Positions 8,031 to 16,185 of a stretch of DNA of 64,000 bases are shown piece by piece (within the stretch, counting starts at the first letter, position 1; each line of letters begins with the position of its first letter). Position numbers and translations under genes: made by a program. Location: assembly GCF_050633125.1 (NCBI RefSeq), contig NZ_JBOEFX010000021.1, forward strand, positions 1 to 64,000, given 5' to 3'. The DNA is from Lewinella sp050633125 (GTDB lineage Bacteria; Bacteroidota; Bacteroidia; Chitinophagales; Saprospiraceae). The notes under the pieces were generated by a model. That model was not told where the DNA came from. It saw nothing but the letters and a program-made list of their open reading frames with translations, and made no database searches.

Positions 8031-9362
8031 ATGCAGGATAAAAAAATAGCCGGTTTTTCGAAAATGGACAAGCAAGCCAAAATCGATTGGTTGAGTACTC
8101 ATTTCCTCGAAGAACCTACTGTTGCCACCCAAGAGTTGGCCAGTTTTTGGCACCAGGACAAAGATTTACAACGTATCCTGGATGGCTTTAGCGAAAATAC
8201 CATCAGTAATTTTCCGCTACCTTTTGGGATCGCCCCGAATTTTATGATCAATGGCAAAGTGTATGCAGTGCCAATGGTGATCGAAGAAAGCTCAGTCGTA
8301 GCAGCAGCAGCTTCAGCAGCTAAATTCTGGCTCCCTCTCGGAGGTTTTCATACCGAGGTTGTCGATACCGTAAAACTAGGGCAGCTACATTTCCGCTGGA
8401 GCGGAACGACAGAACGCTGGCAAACATTATTTCCTGAGCTGGAGCAAAGACTCCGCCTGGAAGCCACCCACCTCACCGCCAACATGGAAAAGCGCGGCGG
8501 CGGAATTCTACGACTCGATTGGCTACGCAAAACAGAAATCGCACCTGATTACTACCAGCTACGGGTAAGTTTTGAAACCTGTGACAGCATGGGAGCCAAC
8601 TTCATCAACTCGGTCTTGGAGCAATTCGGAGCTACTTTGCAGCAGTGGGCAGCCAGTGCCCCAGAACTCACCGAGAAGGAACGAGAACTGCAAATACTGA
8701 TGGCCATTCTGAGCAATTATACCCCCGACTGTGTGGTAAAAGCCTGGGTAGAATGCAGCATGGAAGACATGCAGAAAACACTCAAAACCGGAGACGACGT
8801 CCGTCATTTTTGCCACAAGTTTGAAACAGCGGTAAATATTGCTGTTCACGATCCCTACCGCGCAGTTACACACAACAAAGGCATCTTTAACGGGATCGAC
8901 TCGGTGGTTTTGGCTACAGCCAATGATTTCCGGGCCATCGAAGCTTGCGGCCACGCTTACGCTGCTCGCGATGGTCAGTACCGGAGTCTTAGCCGTTGTG
9001 TCATCAATGACGACACCTTCCGCTTTGAGTTGGAGATTCCGCTGGCCTTAGGCACGGTGGGTGGCCTTACAAAGCTGCACCCCTTGGCTAAGATGAGTCT
9101 GCAAATACTGGGGCAACCTTCTGCCCGAGAGCTGATGCAGGTGATCGCGGCAACCGGCTTGGCGCAAAATTTCGGAGCCTTGCGTTCACTGGTAACGACA
9201 GGTATACAGGCCGGGCACATGAAGATGCACCTGCAAAACATCATGATCCACTTCGGCGCTACCCCTGCCCAAATCGAAGAAGCAAAAGTCTATTTCGCAG
9301 ACCGTACGGTGTCTTTCACTGCTGTCAGGGAGTTTATGGCCCAATACAATACCGTTCAATAA
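8031..9362 (+). CDS. mvaA: Hydroxymethylglutaryl-CoA reductase, class II
   Basis: Reduces HMG-CoA to mevalonate, the committed step of the pathway. Class II signatures are visible: LPFGIAPNFMINGK followed by PMVIEESSVVAAA (catalytic Glu), THNKGIFNGID (catalytic Lys), ATANDFRAIEACGHAYAAR (catalytic Asp) and QAGHMKMH (catalytic His near the C-terminus). Length (~443 residues) is normal for the class. GTG at 8025 is two codons upstream of ATG 8031; ATG is chosen. It lies 24 bases after fni and 57 bases before the GYDIA kinase, so probably co-transcribed with fni. Class II enzymes can run in either direction, but the surrounding kinases and synthase point to biosynthesis. Confidence 0.95.
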   Translation: MQDKKIAGFSKMDKQAKIDWLSTHFLEEPTVATQELASFWHQDKDLQRILDGFSENTISNFPLPFGIAPNFMINGKVYAVPMVIEESSVVAAAASAAKFWLPLGGFHTEVVDTVKLGQLHFRWSGTTERWQTLFPELEQRLRLEATHLTANMEKRGGGILRLDWLRKTEIAPDYYQLRVSFETCDSMGANFINSVLEQFGATLQQWAASAPELTEKERELQILMAILSNYTPDCVVKAWVECSMEDMQKTLKTGDDVRHFCHKFETAVNIAVHDPYRAVTHNKGIFNGIDSVVLATANDFRAIEACGHAYAARDGQYRSLSRCVINDDTFRFELEIPLALGTVGGLTKLHPLAKMSLQILGQPSARELMQVIAATGLAQNFGALRSLVTTGIQAGHMKMHLQNIMIHFGATPAQIEEAKVYFADRTVSFTAVREFMAQYNTVQ

Positions 9363-9389
9363 CGCTAAGGAATGGCGATTAAATAAAAA

Positions 9390-9415
9390 GCGCACTTTAT
9401 TTTCTGCGCAATACT
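9390..9415 (+). promoter_or_regulatory. GCGCA-N10-TGCGC dyad followed by AATACT, upstream of the GYDIA kinase
   Basis: Half-sites GCGCA (9390-9394) and TGCGC (9405-9409) are inverted repeats separated by ten T-rich bases and followed by AATACT. The same layout occurs at 32002 and 53175. It sits 5 bases before the kinase ATG, so it may be a promoter variant (TATTTTCTG resembles the -7 box) or an operator. Confidence 0.4.
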
Positions 9416-9419
9416 AAAT

Positions 9420-10337
9420 ATGTACGCACACGGCAAACTGTTACTTACAGGAGAGTATTTTGTACTAGATGGTGCCCTGGCGCTGGCTATGCCCACACGT
9501 TTTGGCCAGCGACTAGCCATTGATCCACAGCCTGCTTACCCTTTCCAACTCCTTTGGCGCAGCCTCACCAAAGATGGCGAAGAATGGTTTCGCGGAAGCT
9601 GGACCCTAAAGGACGGCCAACCCATCATGGGAGAACACACCGACTTGGCAGTCGCCGAACGGCTACAACAGTTGTTTCTAGCCATCCAGCAACAAAATAC
9701 CCGAGGATTAACCAAGCTCTTTCAAGCTGATGTACGCGTACGCCTGGAGTTTGATCGCGAATGGGGACTCGGTAGTAGCTCTACCCTCGTAAGCTTGCTC
9801 GCCCAAATCTCCAAAACCGATCCTTACCAGCTATTGGCCGATACTTTTGGTGGCTCGGGCTACGATATTGCCTGCGCTACGGCCGACGGGCCTATTTTCT
9901 TCCAGCGACCCAACGGCCAGCCACATAGTGAACCTGCCCACTGGGTGCCTACGTATCACAAACAACTCTACTTTGCCTACCTGGGACAAAAACAAAACAG
10001 TCGCGAAGGCATCCGCTACTACCGTGAACTGGGCGGCACCCAAGCTTCTCTCGTCGACGAAGTAAGCGAACTCACCCGCGCCTTTCATCAGGCCAACACC
10101 CTCCTGGAAGCCCAACAAACTGCTGCGGCCCACGAAGATTTTATCAGCCAGGTATTGCAAATGGACAAGGTGCAAGACCTTCGCTTTGCCAATTTCCCCG
10201 GCACCATAAAATCCCTCGGCGCATGGGGCGGCGATTTTGTGATGGTGCTATCTGATTGGGACGAAGAACAAATCAGGGCTTATTTTTCGGAGAAAAACTG
10301 TCCTGCTGTATTGTCTTTTGCGGAGATGAAGCTCTAA
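9420..10337 (+). CDS. GYDIA-family GHMP kinase (mevalonate-pathway kinase)
   Basis: A 305-residue GHMP-superfamily kinase. The N-terminal HGKLLLTGEYFVLDGA is the usual GHMP opening, the ATP loop is WGLGSSST around residue 119, and FGGSGYDIACA carries the GYDIA signature that names this Bacteroidota family. The gene follows fni and mvaA, so it probably phosphorylates mevalonate or phosphomevalonate in the cytoplasm. A second GHMP kinase with a better mevalonate-kinase profile is at 21733-22611, so this one may be the phosphomevalonate kinase. That split is inference. Confidence 0.88.
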   Translation: MYAHGKLLLTGEYFVLDGALALAMPTRFGQRLAIDPQPAYPFQLLWRSLTKDGEEWFRGSWTLKDGQPIMGEHTDLAVAERLQQLFLAIQQQNTRGLTKLFQADVRVRLEFDREWGLGSSSTLVSLLAQISKTDPYQLLADTFGGSGYDIACATADGPIFFQRPNGQPHSEPAHWVPTYHKQLYFAYLGQKQNSREGIRYYRELGGTQASLVDEVSELTRAFHQANTLLEAQQTAAAHEDFISQVLQMDKVQDLRFANFPGTIKSLGAWGGDFVMVLSDWDEEQIRAYFSEKNCPAVLSFAEMKL

Positions 10338-10341
10338 AAAA

Positions 10342-11520
10342 CTATTGTTTCTTCTCCAACTCCAAAACCGCAGGATACTCCCCTTCCGAAACCATGATCA
10401 ATTTGTAATCAACAACTTCGGCCTTCACCTTCATGAGCATATACTCCGCCTGTTTAAAGGTGATCATTTTCGTTTGTTGGTCGTAATACCACTCTCCTAT
10501 CGCTGCGTCGCGCAAGTTGAAAATCCAATCGCTGCCTTCTTCTACTATCTCAGGGTCATTTTCACGGAGCTGATCGGTACTAAAAATGCCTGTTGTAGGT
10601 GAATTTGAACTGCCAAAAGTGAGTTCAATATTATAGCCGTTACTAGACCATTTCCCAATCAGATCTGGCACCGCGTTCTCGGAGCTTGCGCTGGGCAGAT
10701 CATCTCCTTCGTAGTAATACACATTCTGGGTTTGCATCCGCTGTATCCCTAGCTCAGGTTGGTTCACCGGCGTTATCTGACTGGCGGCAAACATCACATT
10801 TCCGTAAGTATCGTACTCATAAACCTGCTCCACCAAAAAAGTGTCCTTGGTACCTCGCTTTTCACGACTAGCAATAATATGGCGCAAGGTAATGACCGAA
10901 TCTCCGACCATACTGATCCGCTGAATATAGGCACCGGTATCTTTTCCTACAGATTCAATATGGAGGACCTCTCCCCATTCATCAGATTCAATATAATAAT
11001 GCCCTTGGGGTGTAGTATAGTCCGGCTTGTACATCGTCATTTGCACAATCTCGTTGCCATTGTCAGCTACGCCATGTGTATAGATGAGGTTGGCCATTAG
11101 TTTGTCTTTGTTGTCCAGTATGTTTTCAGCAACCAATACACCTTTGCTGTCGTAAAGTGGCTGGTAGCGTTTGGTCAGGCGTTTTTTACCTTCACCATAA
11201 CTGCTGTATTCCCGTACCATGGTAAGCCGATCGCCATCCCAGTCCATTTCGGCATGGCTAGACCTCGTAATTGTACCAACGGTCATCCTATCTTCTCTCG
11301 CAATGTGGTGGCCGTTTTTCACCAAAATCGTCGTCTCATTTCGTGGTGCTTCTGCTACCTCCCCATTTTCATCTGTGAAATTGAAAGTATTGGTCATCAC
11401 TATTTCTCGCACCGGCCCTTTCACTTCCAGATCCCAGTATTCTTTGCCAATTTGGGCCTTAGCCTCGTTGGCAAAACTCATCAACCAGCACAGTATTATT
11501 AGTGGCGTAGCTTTTAGCAT
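10342..11520 (-). CDS. Hypothetical exported protein
   Basis: A 392-residue protein with a clean signal peptide (MLKATPLIILCWLMSFANEA, cut near AKAQ). The longest frame starts at 11685, but its extra 55 residues are a translated GC-rich repeat, and a TAnnTTTG box lies at 11555-11562, so the start at 11520 is chosen. The body is beta-rich with phrases like VYEYDTYGNVMF, similar in style to Rhs/YD-type repeats, and the last ~120 residues have a lipocalin-like pattern (LIGKWSSNGYNIELTF...). Function unknown; probably periplasmic or outer-membrane associated. It converges with the GYDIA kinase, stop to stop within 5 bases. Confidence 0.7.
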   Translation of the reverse strand: MLKATPLIILCWLMSFANEAKAQIGKEYWDLEVKGPVREIVMTNTFNFTDENGEVAEAPRNETTILVKNGHHIAREDRMTVGTITRSSHAEMDWDGDRLTMVREYSSYGEGKKRLTKRYQPLYDSKGVLVAENILDNKDKLMANLIYTHGVADNGNEIVQMTMYKPDYTTPQGHYYIESDEWGEVLHIESVGKDTGAYIQRISMVGDSVITLRHIIASREKRGTKDTFLVEQVYEYDTYGNVMFAASQITPVNQPELGIQRMQTQNVYYYEGDDLPSASSENAVPDLIGKWSSNGYNIELTFGSSNSPTTGIFSTDQLRENDPEIVEEGSDWIFNLRDAAIGEWYYDQQTKMITFKQAEYMLMKVKAEVVDYKLIMVSEGEYPAVLELEKKQ

Positions 11521-11554
11521 CGTCTTTCTTTTATCATTAATTGAACGAAACGGA

Positions 11555-11562
11555 CAAAGGTA
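11555..11562 (-). promoter_or_regulatory. TAnnTTTG -7 box for the exported protein at 10342-11520
   Basis: On the minus strand this reads TACCTTTG, placing the transcript start near 11548 and leaving a ~28-base leader before ATG 11520. It rules against the longer start at 11685. Confidence 0.5.
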
Positions 11563-11766
11563 ACCATCATCCACGCTCCTCCGAATTACGTCCCCCTCAT
11601 GGTTATCAGGGGCCATGCCATTAGTGGCGTTTGCTGCGCACACCACTACGGCACCAGGCTGTCTGTCGCTAACGCTCCTGCCCATCCTTTGTCCTGCTCC
11701 TCCGTCCGCCGGGCTTCAGGCTTACGCCTTGCGCAACAAAGACTAGCAGGCGTCTAGCCTGGTTAA
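11563..11766. repeat. GC-rich non-coding repeat-like stretch
   Basis: About 200 bases without a credible gene, richer in GC than the flanks, with short inverted repeats such as TAGTGG/CCACTA and the arms CCAGGC/GCCTGG. It lies between the patatin-like gene and the promoter of the next gene on the same strand. In one minus-strand frame it reads RSVSDRQPGAVVV, which looks like a translated repeat, not a gene. Likely an intergenic repeat family member; copies elsewhere cannot be checked here. Confidence 0.4.
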
Positions 11767-14022
11767 TTATTCTACCCCATTCAAGCTTCCCAATAACCGC
11801 CGCATACTCTCCTTATTTGCCGGCAAGGCCAAGGCTTCCAATACGTCTTGCTTTTCCTGCTGCGTAAGGTGGAAAGAAACAGAGGCTTCTAGTTTTTTCT
11901 CATTGGTAGGCCGATAAATAAAACGGATGAGTTCAAAGTGCTCGGGCCCGAGCAGATCATGGATAAAACTAAGTGTATTGTCGTGCTGAAGCTCTTGAAC
12001 ATCCAGTACCTTGCCTGCAATCCCCAGCGGGTTGAACAATGATTCTACGATCCCGCTGGCGTCGCTGGCCGGTATACTTTCGATTCTTTCCGAACTCGTA
12101 ATTTGTACTAAAACTACACCGCTCGTGTTTTCCTTGATCCAATCCTGATAAACCTGAATAAAGCGGGTGGCACTTTGGATACCATAGTTGTCACGAAAAC
12201 CTGCATCTACTAACGTAATCGTCGGCTGAGTAGGCAGGTGCACGGTGGGCAGTACGTAAGGATAGGTCGCATTCATACGCAATGCCGTTAAAAACCGAAG
12301 GCTATCGGCTCCTTGCGCGCCCAGCAACCAGCGAAAATCTACCGCATCGATTTCATAGGCTTTTGGTTGCTCAAAACCTACGGGCGGCAACATCATGAAG
12401 GACACTCCTTGCGGCGAAATGATCATCTGGCGACCATCATTCACAATAGCAGGACTCAGGTACAGTAGAGGCACCTCGCCGTTTATTTCTTCCTGCCGAT
12501 AGGCCGCCAGCGGGCGATCCAGTATGCCTTCCGTATTCTCGTTGAGCTGTTCTTCCAGCACGTAGCCGCGGTCGCGGAAGTAATTGTGCCCACCATATTC
12601 AAAACGGCGCCAAGGCACAAAAATATCATTGGCAACCAGTGTAAACGCGATAGAATTTAGTAAATCCAAGCTGATCCTGTCCAAATACTCACGTTTATAG
12701 ACTTGGTTACGGTTTTCTTTATTCAAACGATACAGCTCTCGCTGGTAGGCCATGCCCAACATTCCGCCAGAGGCACCAGTCATTAAAACGGTATGGTCAA
12801 ACAAACGACCACTGCTCAGGCTGTCTGCTTTTTGTAAAACATGGGTACTCCAGGTAGCAGCTTTGAGGCCGCCGCCACTGGCGCAAAGGAAAACGATCTT
12901 GGGTTTTTCTTCTCCCGTGTCCATCAAGCCTACTCGCGTTGTCAATATCTGCTGAGTGGCCGCTAAATCTTTGTTTACCTGATCTTCGTAGCAAATTTCT
13001 TGAAGCCGATCGTAGCTGTATACTGCACGCTCTCCCTCATAATTTAAACCGTAAGCTGCACTAGGATGATTGAAGATCCCGAAAGACGTAATGTAGTTGA
13101 TCCCAAAGAGCAATAATATGATCACGAAAGCCCGCCAGGCAGCAAACCAGTAGGTCAATGCACCAATAAATGCTATCAATAAACTGAAGAGAATGATGAT
13201 ACTAGCGCCAGCAGGAATCCGAAAAATCTCCCAATCAACGAGATACCCCAAAACCAACAACAACATCATACTGATGAGTTGCAAAGCAAGTGCGTTAAGG
13301 TGGTTCTGTTTAAATATATTGAGCAACAAGCGCGATTCATAGTGGGCCACACTACGCACGAGCCGAGGGCGGAGGTTTTCGCCAAGGTACGTCCAAACCT
13401 TAAGTCTATTACGATCTAGTTTCAGGTAGTCCAAATCTGCCCGACGGTGCCCTGGCGTAATGTGTAAACTCACCTGATTGGGCGGCAATCGCTTGCGTTG
13501 GTAATAGGAAATATCGCGATTCGTGAAATTAAAATACACGGAATACCCTATCACGAGCGTCAAACTACCCAGCATCAGCGCCAGTAAATGCCAGGCGTTT
13601 TCAGCCAGCGGCATTTCCTGATAGTGATCCTGAAAATACCCAATCAACAAGAGATAAAACCCACCAAAAGCAAGCGGCAGAAGTAAGTTATTGACACTGA
13701 ACTTGGAGAAAGGACGGGTAAGGCTAGCAAGAAAAGGAAAATACTGCGCCGTGAGTAAATAGGTCGTAAGGTTCCAACTCATAAAAAAGCCCCCCAATGC
13801 CAAACCAACAATGTAAAAACTGAGAAAATTGACCTCCCCCAGGTATTCTGGGTCAAGAAAAAGATATTGGAGGCCTAATCTACGCCCCAAGCTACCAGAC
13901 ATCATCAACAGCAAAACCATCCAGAGAGAAAGCAAGAGCAAATTGCTCCGCAAATGCAGTAAAAGTAACTGTATTGGAAAAGAATGGAAAAGCTGTTGAA
14001 AAAATCGGCGCATATACACCAC
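11767..14022 (-). CDS. Membrane-anchored patatin-like phospholipase/acylhydrolase
   Basis: A 751-residue protein in two parts. The first ~330 residues carry several hydrophobic segments (for example LLLLHLRSNLLLLSLWMVLL and the pair near residues 250-310), i.e. a polytopic membrane domain. The rest is a patatin-type lipase: the oxyanion loop is ASGGGLKAATW, the nucleophile serine is in TGASGGMLG (GxSxG), and the partner aspartate is in DAGFRDNYG. Patatins cleave acyl esters of lipids with a Ser-Asp dyad. The membrane fusion suggests action on membrane lipids at the inner membrane. Substrate unknown. Monocistronic by context, with a divergent ugd on its right. Confidence 0.85.
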   Translation of the reverse strand: MVYMRRFFQQLFHSFPIQLLLLHLRSNLLLLSLWMVLLLMMSGSLGRRLGLQYLFLDPEYLGEVNFLSFYIVGLALGGFFMSWNLTTYLLTAQYFPFLASLTRPFSKFSVNNLLLPLAFGGFYLLLIGYFQDHYQEMPLAENAWHLLALMLGSLTLVIGYSVYFNFTNRDISYYQRKRLPPNQVSLHITPGHRRADLDYLKLDRNRLKVWTYLGENLRPRLVRSVAHYESRLLLNIFKQNHLNALALQLISMMLLLVLGYLVDWEIFRIPAGASIIILFSLLIAFIGALTYWFAAWRAFVIILLLFGINYITSFGIFNHPSAAYGLNYEGERAVYSYDRLQEICYEDQVNKDLAATQQILTTRVGLMDTGEEKPKIVFLCASGGGLKAATWSTHVLQKADSLSSGRLFDHTVLMTGASGGMLGMAYQRELYRLNKENRNQVYKREYLDRISLDLLNSIAFTLVANDIFVPWRRFEYGGHNYFRDRGYVLEEQLNENTEGILDRPLAAYRQEEINGEVPLLYLSPAIVNDGRQMIISPQGVSFMMLPPVGFEQPKAYEIDAVDFRWLLGAQGADSLRFLTALRMNATYPYVLPTVHLPTQPTITLVDAGFRDNYGIQSATRFIQVYQDWIKENTSGVVLVQITSSERIESIPASDASGIVESLFNPLGIAGKVLDVQELQHDNTLSFIHDLLGPEHFELIRFIYRPTNEKKLEASVSFHLTQQEKQDVLEALALPANKESMRRLLGSLNGVE

Positions 14023-14092
14023 GTATCTATGGATAATTTTGACGTCTAAAGGACTGCTCCAGACAAGAGTATAATAAGCCCCGGCAATTATT

Positions 14093-14100
14093 TACCTTTG
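14093..14100 (+). promoter_or_regulatory. TAnnTTTG -7 box for ugd
   Basis: TACCTTTG followed by CGG, 32 bases before the ATG, giving a predicted leader of ~26 bases. Confidence 0.5.
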
Positions 14101-14132
14101 CGGCCTAATATACCCAAAAAACGGAATAAAAC

Positions 14133-15446
14133 ATGAACATTGCAGTAGTTGGTACCGGTTATGTAGGTTTAGTGTCCGGTACATGCTTTGCCGAAACAGG
14201 CAATAATGTTATATGTGTCGATATCGACGCCAAAAAGGTAACTCGAATGCAGGCTGGGGAGGTTCCCATCTACGAACCAGGCCTTGAGATACTCTTTGAA
14301 CGCAATACCCGCCAAGGGCGCTTATCTTTTACTACTGATCTGGCTGAAGCCGTTGAGCATGCTGATATCATTTTCTTAGCATTACCTACCCCTCCCGGAG
14401 AAGACGGTTCTGCCGATTTGTCCTACATCCTGGGCGTCGCAGATCAGCTTAGCCATATTATCACGTCCTACAAAACCATCGTTGATAAAAGCACAGTACC
14501 CGTAGGCACTGCAGAACGCGTACACGCTACGTTGGCTAAAAATTTGTCAACAGACTTATTCGATGTAGTCTCCAACCCCGAATTCTTACGAGAAGGGGTA
14601 GCTGTAGAAGACTTCTTAAAACCGGATCGTGTGGTTATCGGCACAGCGTCAGATCGCGCAAGGAAAAACATGCGTCAACTGTATGAGCCCTTCGTCCGCC
14701 AAGGAAACCCCATCATCTTTATGGATGAGCGCTCGGCAGAGATGACCAAATACGCAGCCAATTCTTACCTCGCTACCCGGATCACGTTCATGAACGAGAT
14801 AGCCAACCTTTGTGAAAAAGTAGGTGCCAATGTAGACATGGTGCGCCACGGTATGGGCAGCGATACCCGTATTGGCAAACGCTTCCTTTTTCCTGGCGTA
14901 GGCTACGGAGGCAGTTGCTTTCCGAAAGATGTGCAAGCACTAGCCAAGACATCCGACATGTACGATTACGATTTCCGTATTCTTAAGTCTGTTATGTCTG
15001 TTAATCATCAGCAACGAATGCGCTTGGTCGACAAGATCAAAGTTCGTTATGGTGATGACCTGAAAGGAAAAACAATCGGTCTTTGGGGTTTAGCCTTTAA
15101 GCCCAATACCGACGATATTCGTGAAGCTCCAGCCGTCTACACCATTGAAGCATTGCTGGAAGCAGGTGCAAAAATCCGGGCTTTTGACCCCGAAGCAATG
15201 GATAATGTAAAAGCCATATTCGGAGACAAGGTTCACTTCTGCGAAGATCAGTACGAAGCCTTAATTGGTGCCGACGCATTGGCTATAGCCACAGAATGGA
15301 GTGTGTTCCGTACCCCTAGCTTCCAGGTGATGAAAGAATTATTGAAGGAGCCCATCATTTTTGATGGCCGCAACCTTTATCCATTAGAGTTGATGGAAGA
15401 AAAAGGCTTCATCTACGAAAGTATCGGTCGAACAATCGTCGAATAG
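14133..15446 (+). CDS. ugd: UDP-glucose 6-dehydrogenase
   Basis: Oxidises UDP-glucose twice with NAD to UDP-glucuronate, a precursor for surface polysaccharides. The N-terminal NAD fold has VVGTGYVGLVSG with the acidic end VDID; the catalytic cysteine is in GYGGSCFPKD near residue 260; the C-terminal UDP-binding domain begins around GLAFKPNTDDIREAP. Length 437 is typical. A -7 promoter box lies 32 bases upstream. No polysaccharide gene cluster is adjacent, so it is likely a stand-alone housekeeping copy. Confidence 0.96.
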   Translation: MNIAVVGTGYVGLVSGTCFAETGNNVICVDIDAKKVTRMQAGEVPIYEPGLEILFERNTRQGRLSFTTDLAEAVEHADIIFLALPTPPGEDGSADLSYILGVADQLSHIITSYKTIVDKSTVPVGTAERVHATLAKNLSTDLFDVVSNPEFLREGVAVEDFLKPDRVVIGTASDRARKNMRQLYEPFVRQGNPIIFMDERSAEMTKYAANSYLATRITFMNEIANLCEKVGANVDMVRHGMGSDTRIGKRFLFPGVGYGGSCFPKDVQALAKTSDMYDYDFRILKSVMSVNHQQRMRLVDKIKVRYGDDLKGKTIGLWGLAFKPNTDDIREAPAVYTIEALLEAGAKIRAFDPEAMDNVKAIFGDKVHFCEDQYEALIGADALAIATEWSVFRTPSFQVMKELLKEPIIFDGRNLYPLELMEEKGFIYESIGRTIVE

Positions 15447-15553
15447 AATTGAAGACGACATTTTAGTCCGCCTACACACGTTAACGCGAACAATCTACCC
15501 CAACAGTTGTCGTTATTCAATTGTACTGGTTATTTTTAACCGTTATTAACCAA

Positions 15554-16183
15554 ATGATATTGACCTTGGACAGATGGTTCGCGTTTTTTATAGGCTTAAT
15601 CACAGCAGTTTTCCTCTTCCCTTCTTGCGAAAGCAATATTGAAGAGATCACTGAACAAGATGAATTCGGTAATACCATTCGTTTTGAACGCCGAAAAAGC
15701 GATTTTGCTCGCGAAGGTTGGTCTTATACCACTTCTCCTGATGGAGTATTGGTAGAGGTCGCCCATTATCAATCAGACACCCTTGATGGGCAACGCATCC
15801 TTTTCACCGCTACTGGAGACACCAGTATTATTGAAAATTATCGTACAGGTATTTTTGATGGCCCTTACCGCCTTTACCATGAAAATGGGATGCTTAAGCA
15901 AGAAGGAAATTACGTCAATAACGAAATGACCGGCAAGTGGAATACTTATTACGACAACGGTCAACTTAAAGAAGCCGTCTCATTTTCAAAAAACCTGGAA
16001 AATGGTCCTTTTATAGAGTACCATCGCAATGGCAATCTGGCTGCTGAAGGAGCTTACCTCAATGGGGATTTTGAACACGGTGAATTAAAAATTTACGATG
16101 AACAAGGGGAGCTTACCCGCACCATGCAATGCGTTAGCGGACGATGTACTACCACTTGGTCGGCAGAAGAAAAGCAGGAATAA
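15554..16183 (+). CDS. Lipoprotein with MORN-like (YwqK-type) repeats
   Basis: A 209-residue protein whose N-terminus (FFIGLITAVFLFPSC) is a lipoprotein signal with a lipobox cysteine near residue 25. The body holds four to five repeats of the MORN/YwqK kind: GPYRLYHENGMLKQEGNY, GKWNTYYDNGQLKEAVSF and GPFIEYHRNGNLAAEGAY. Proteins of this group are often labelled toxin-antitoxin YwqK, but nothing here supports a toxin partner; a surface scaffold role is as likely. An upstream TTG (15521) would extend the frame, but ATG 15554 gives the better signal. Only 2 bases separate it from porQ, so they are probably co-transcribed. Confidence 0.75.
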   Translation: MILTLDRWFAFFIGLITAVFLFPSCESNIEEITEQDEFGNTIRFERRKSDFAREGWSYTTSPDGVLVEVAHYQSDTLDGQRILFTATGDTSIIENYRTGIFDGPYRLYHENGMLKQEGNYVNNEMTGKWNTYYDNGQLKEAVSFSKNLENGPFIEYHRNGNLAAEGAYLNGDFEHGELKIYDEQGELTRTMQCVSGRCTTTWSAEEKQE

Positions 16184-16185
16184 AT

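Noticed and set aside
10345..11563. Plus-strand open frames of 61-114 codons within this stretch
   Set aside because: They lie antisense to the exported protein gene, which has a signal peptide, a promoter box and coherent composition; the plus-strand translations lack any family pattern.
11521..11685. 55-codon N-terminal extension of the exported protein
   Set aside because: It lies upstream of the predicted transcription start and reads as a GC-rich repeat, and the signal peptide would become internal.
15554..16183. Toxin-antitoxin annotation for the YwqK-like lipoprotein
   Set aside because: No toxin-like partner nearby and the protein is an exported lipoprotein with MORN-type repeats.
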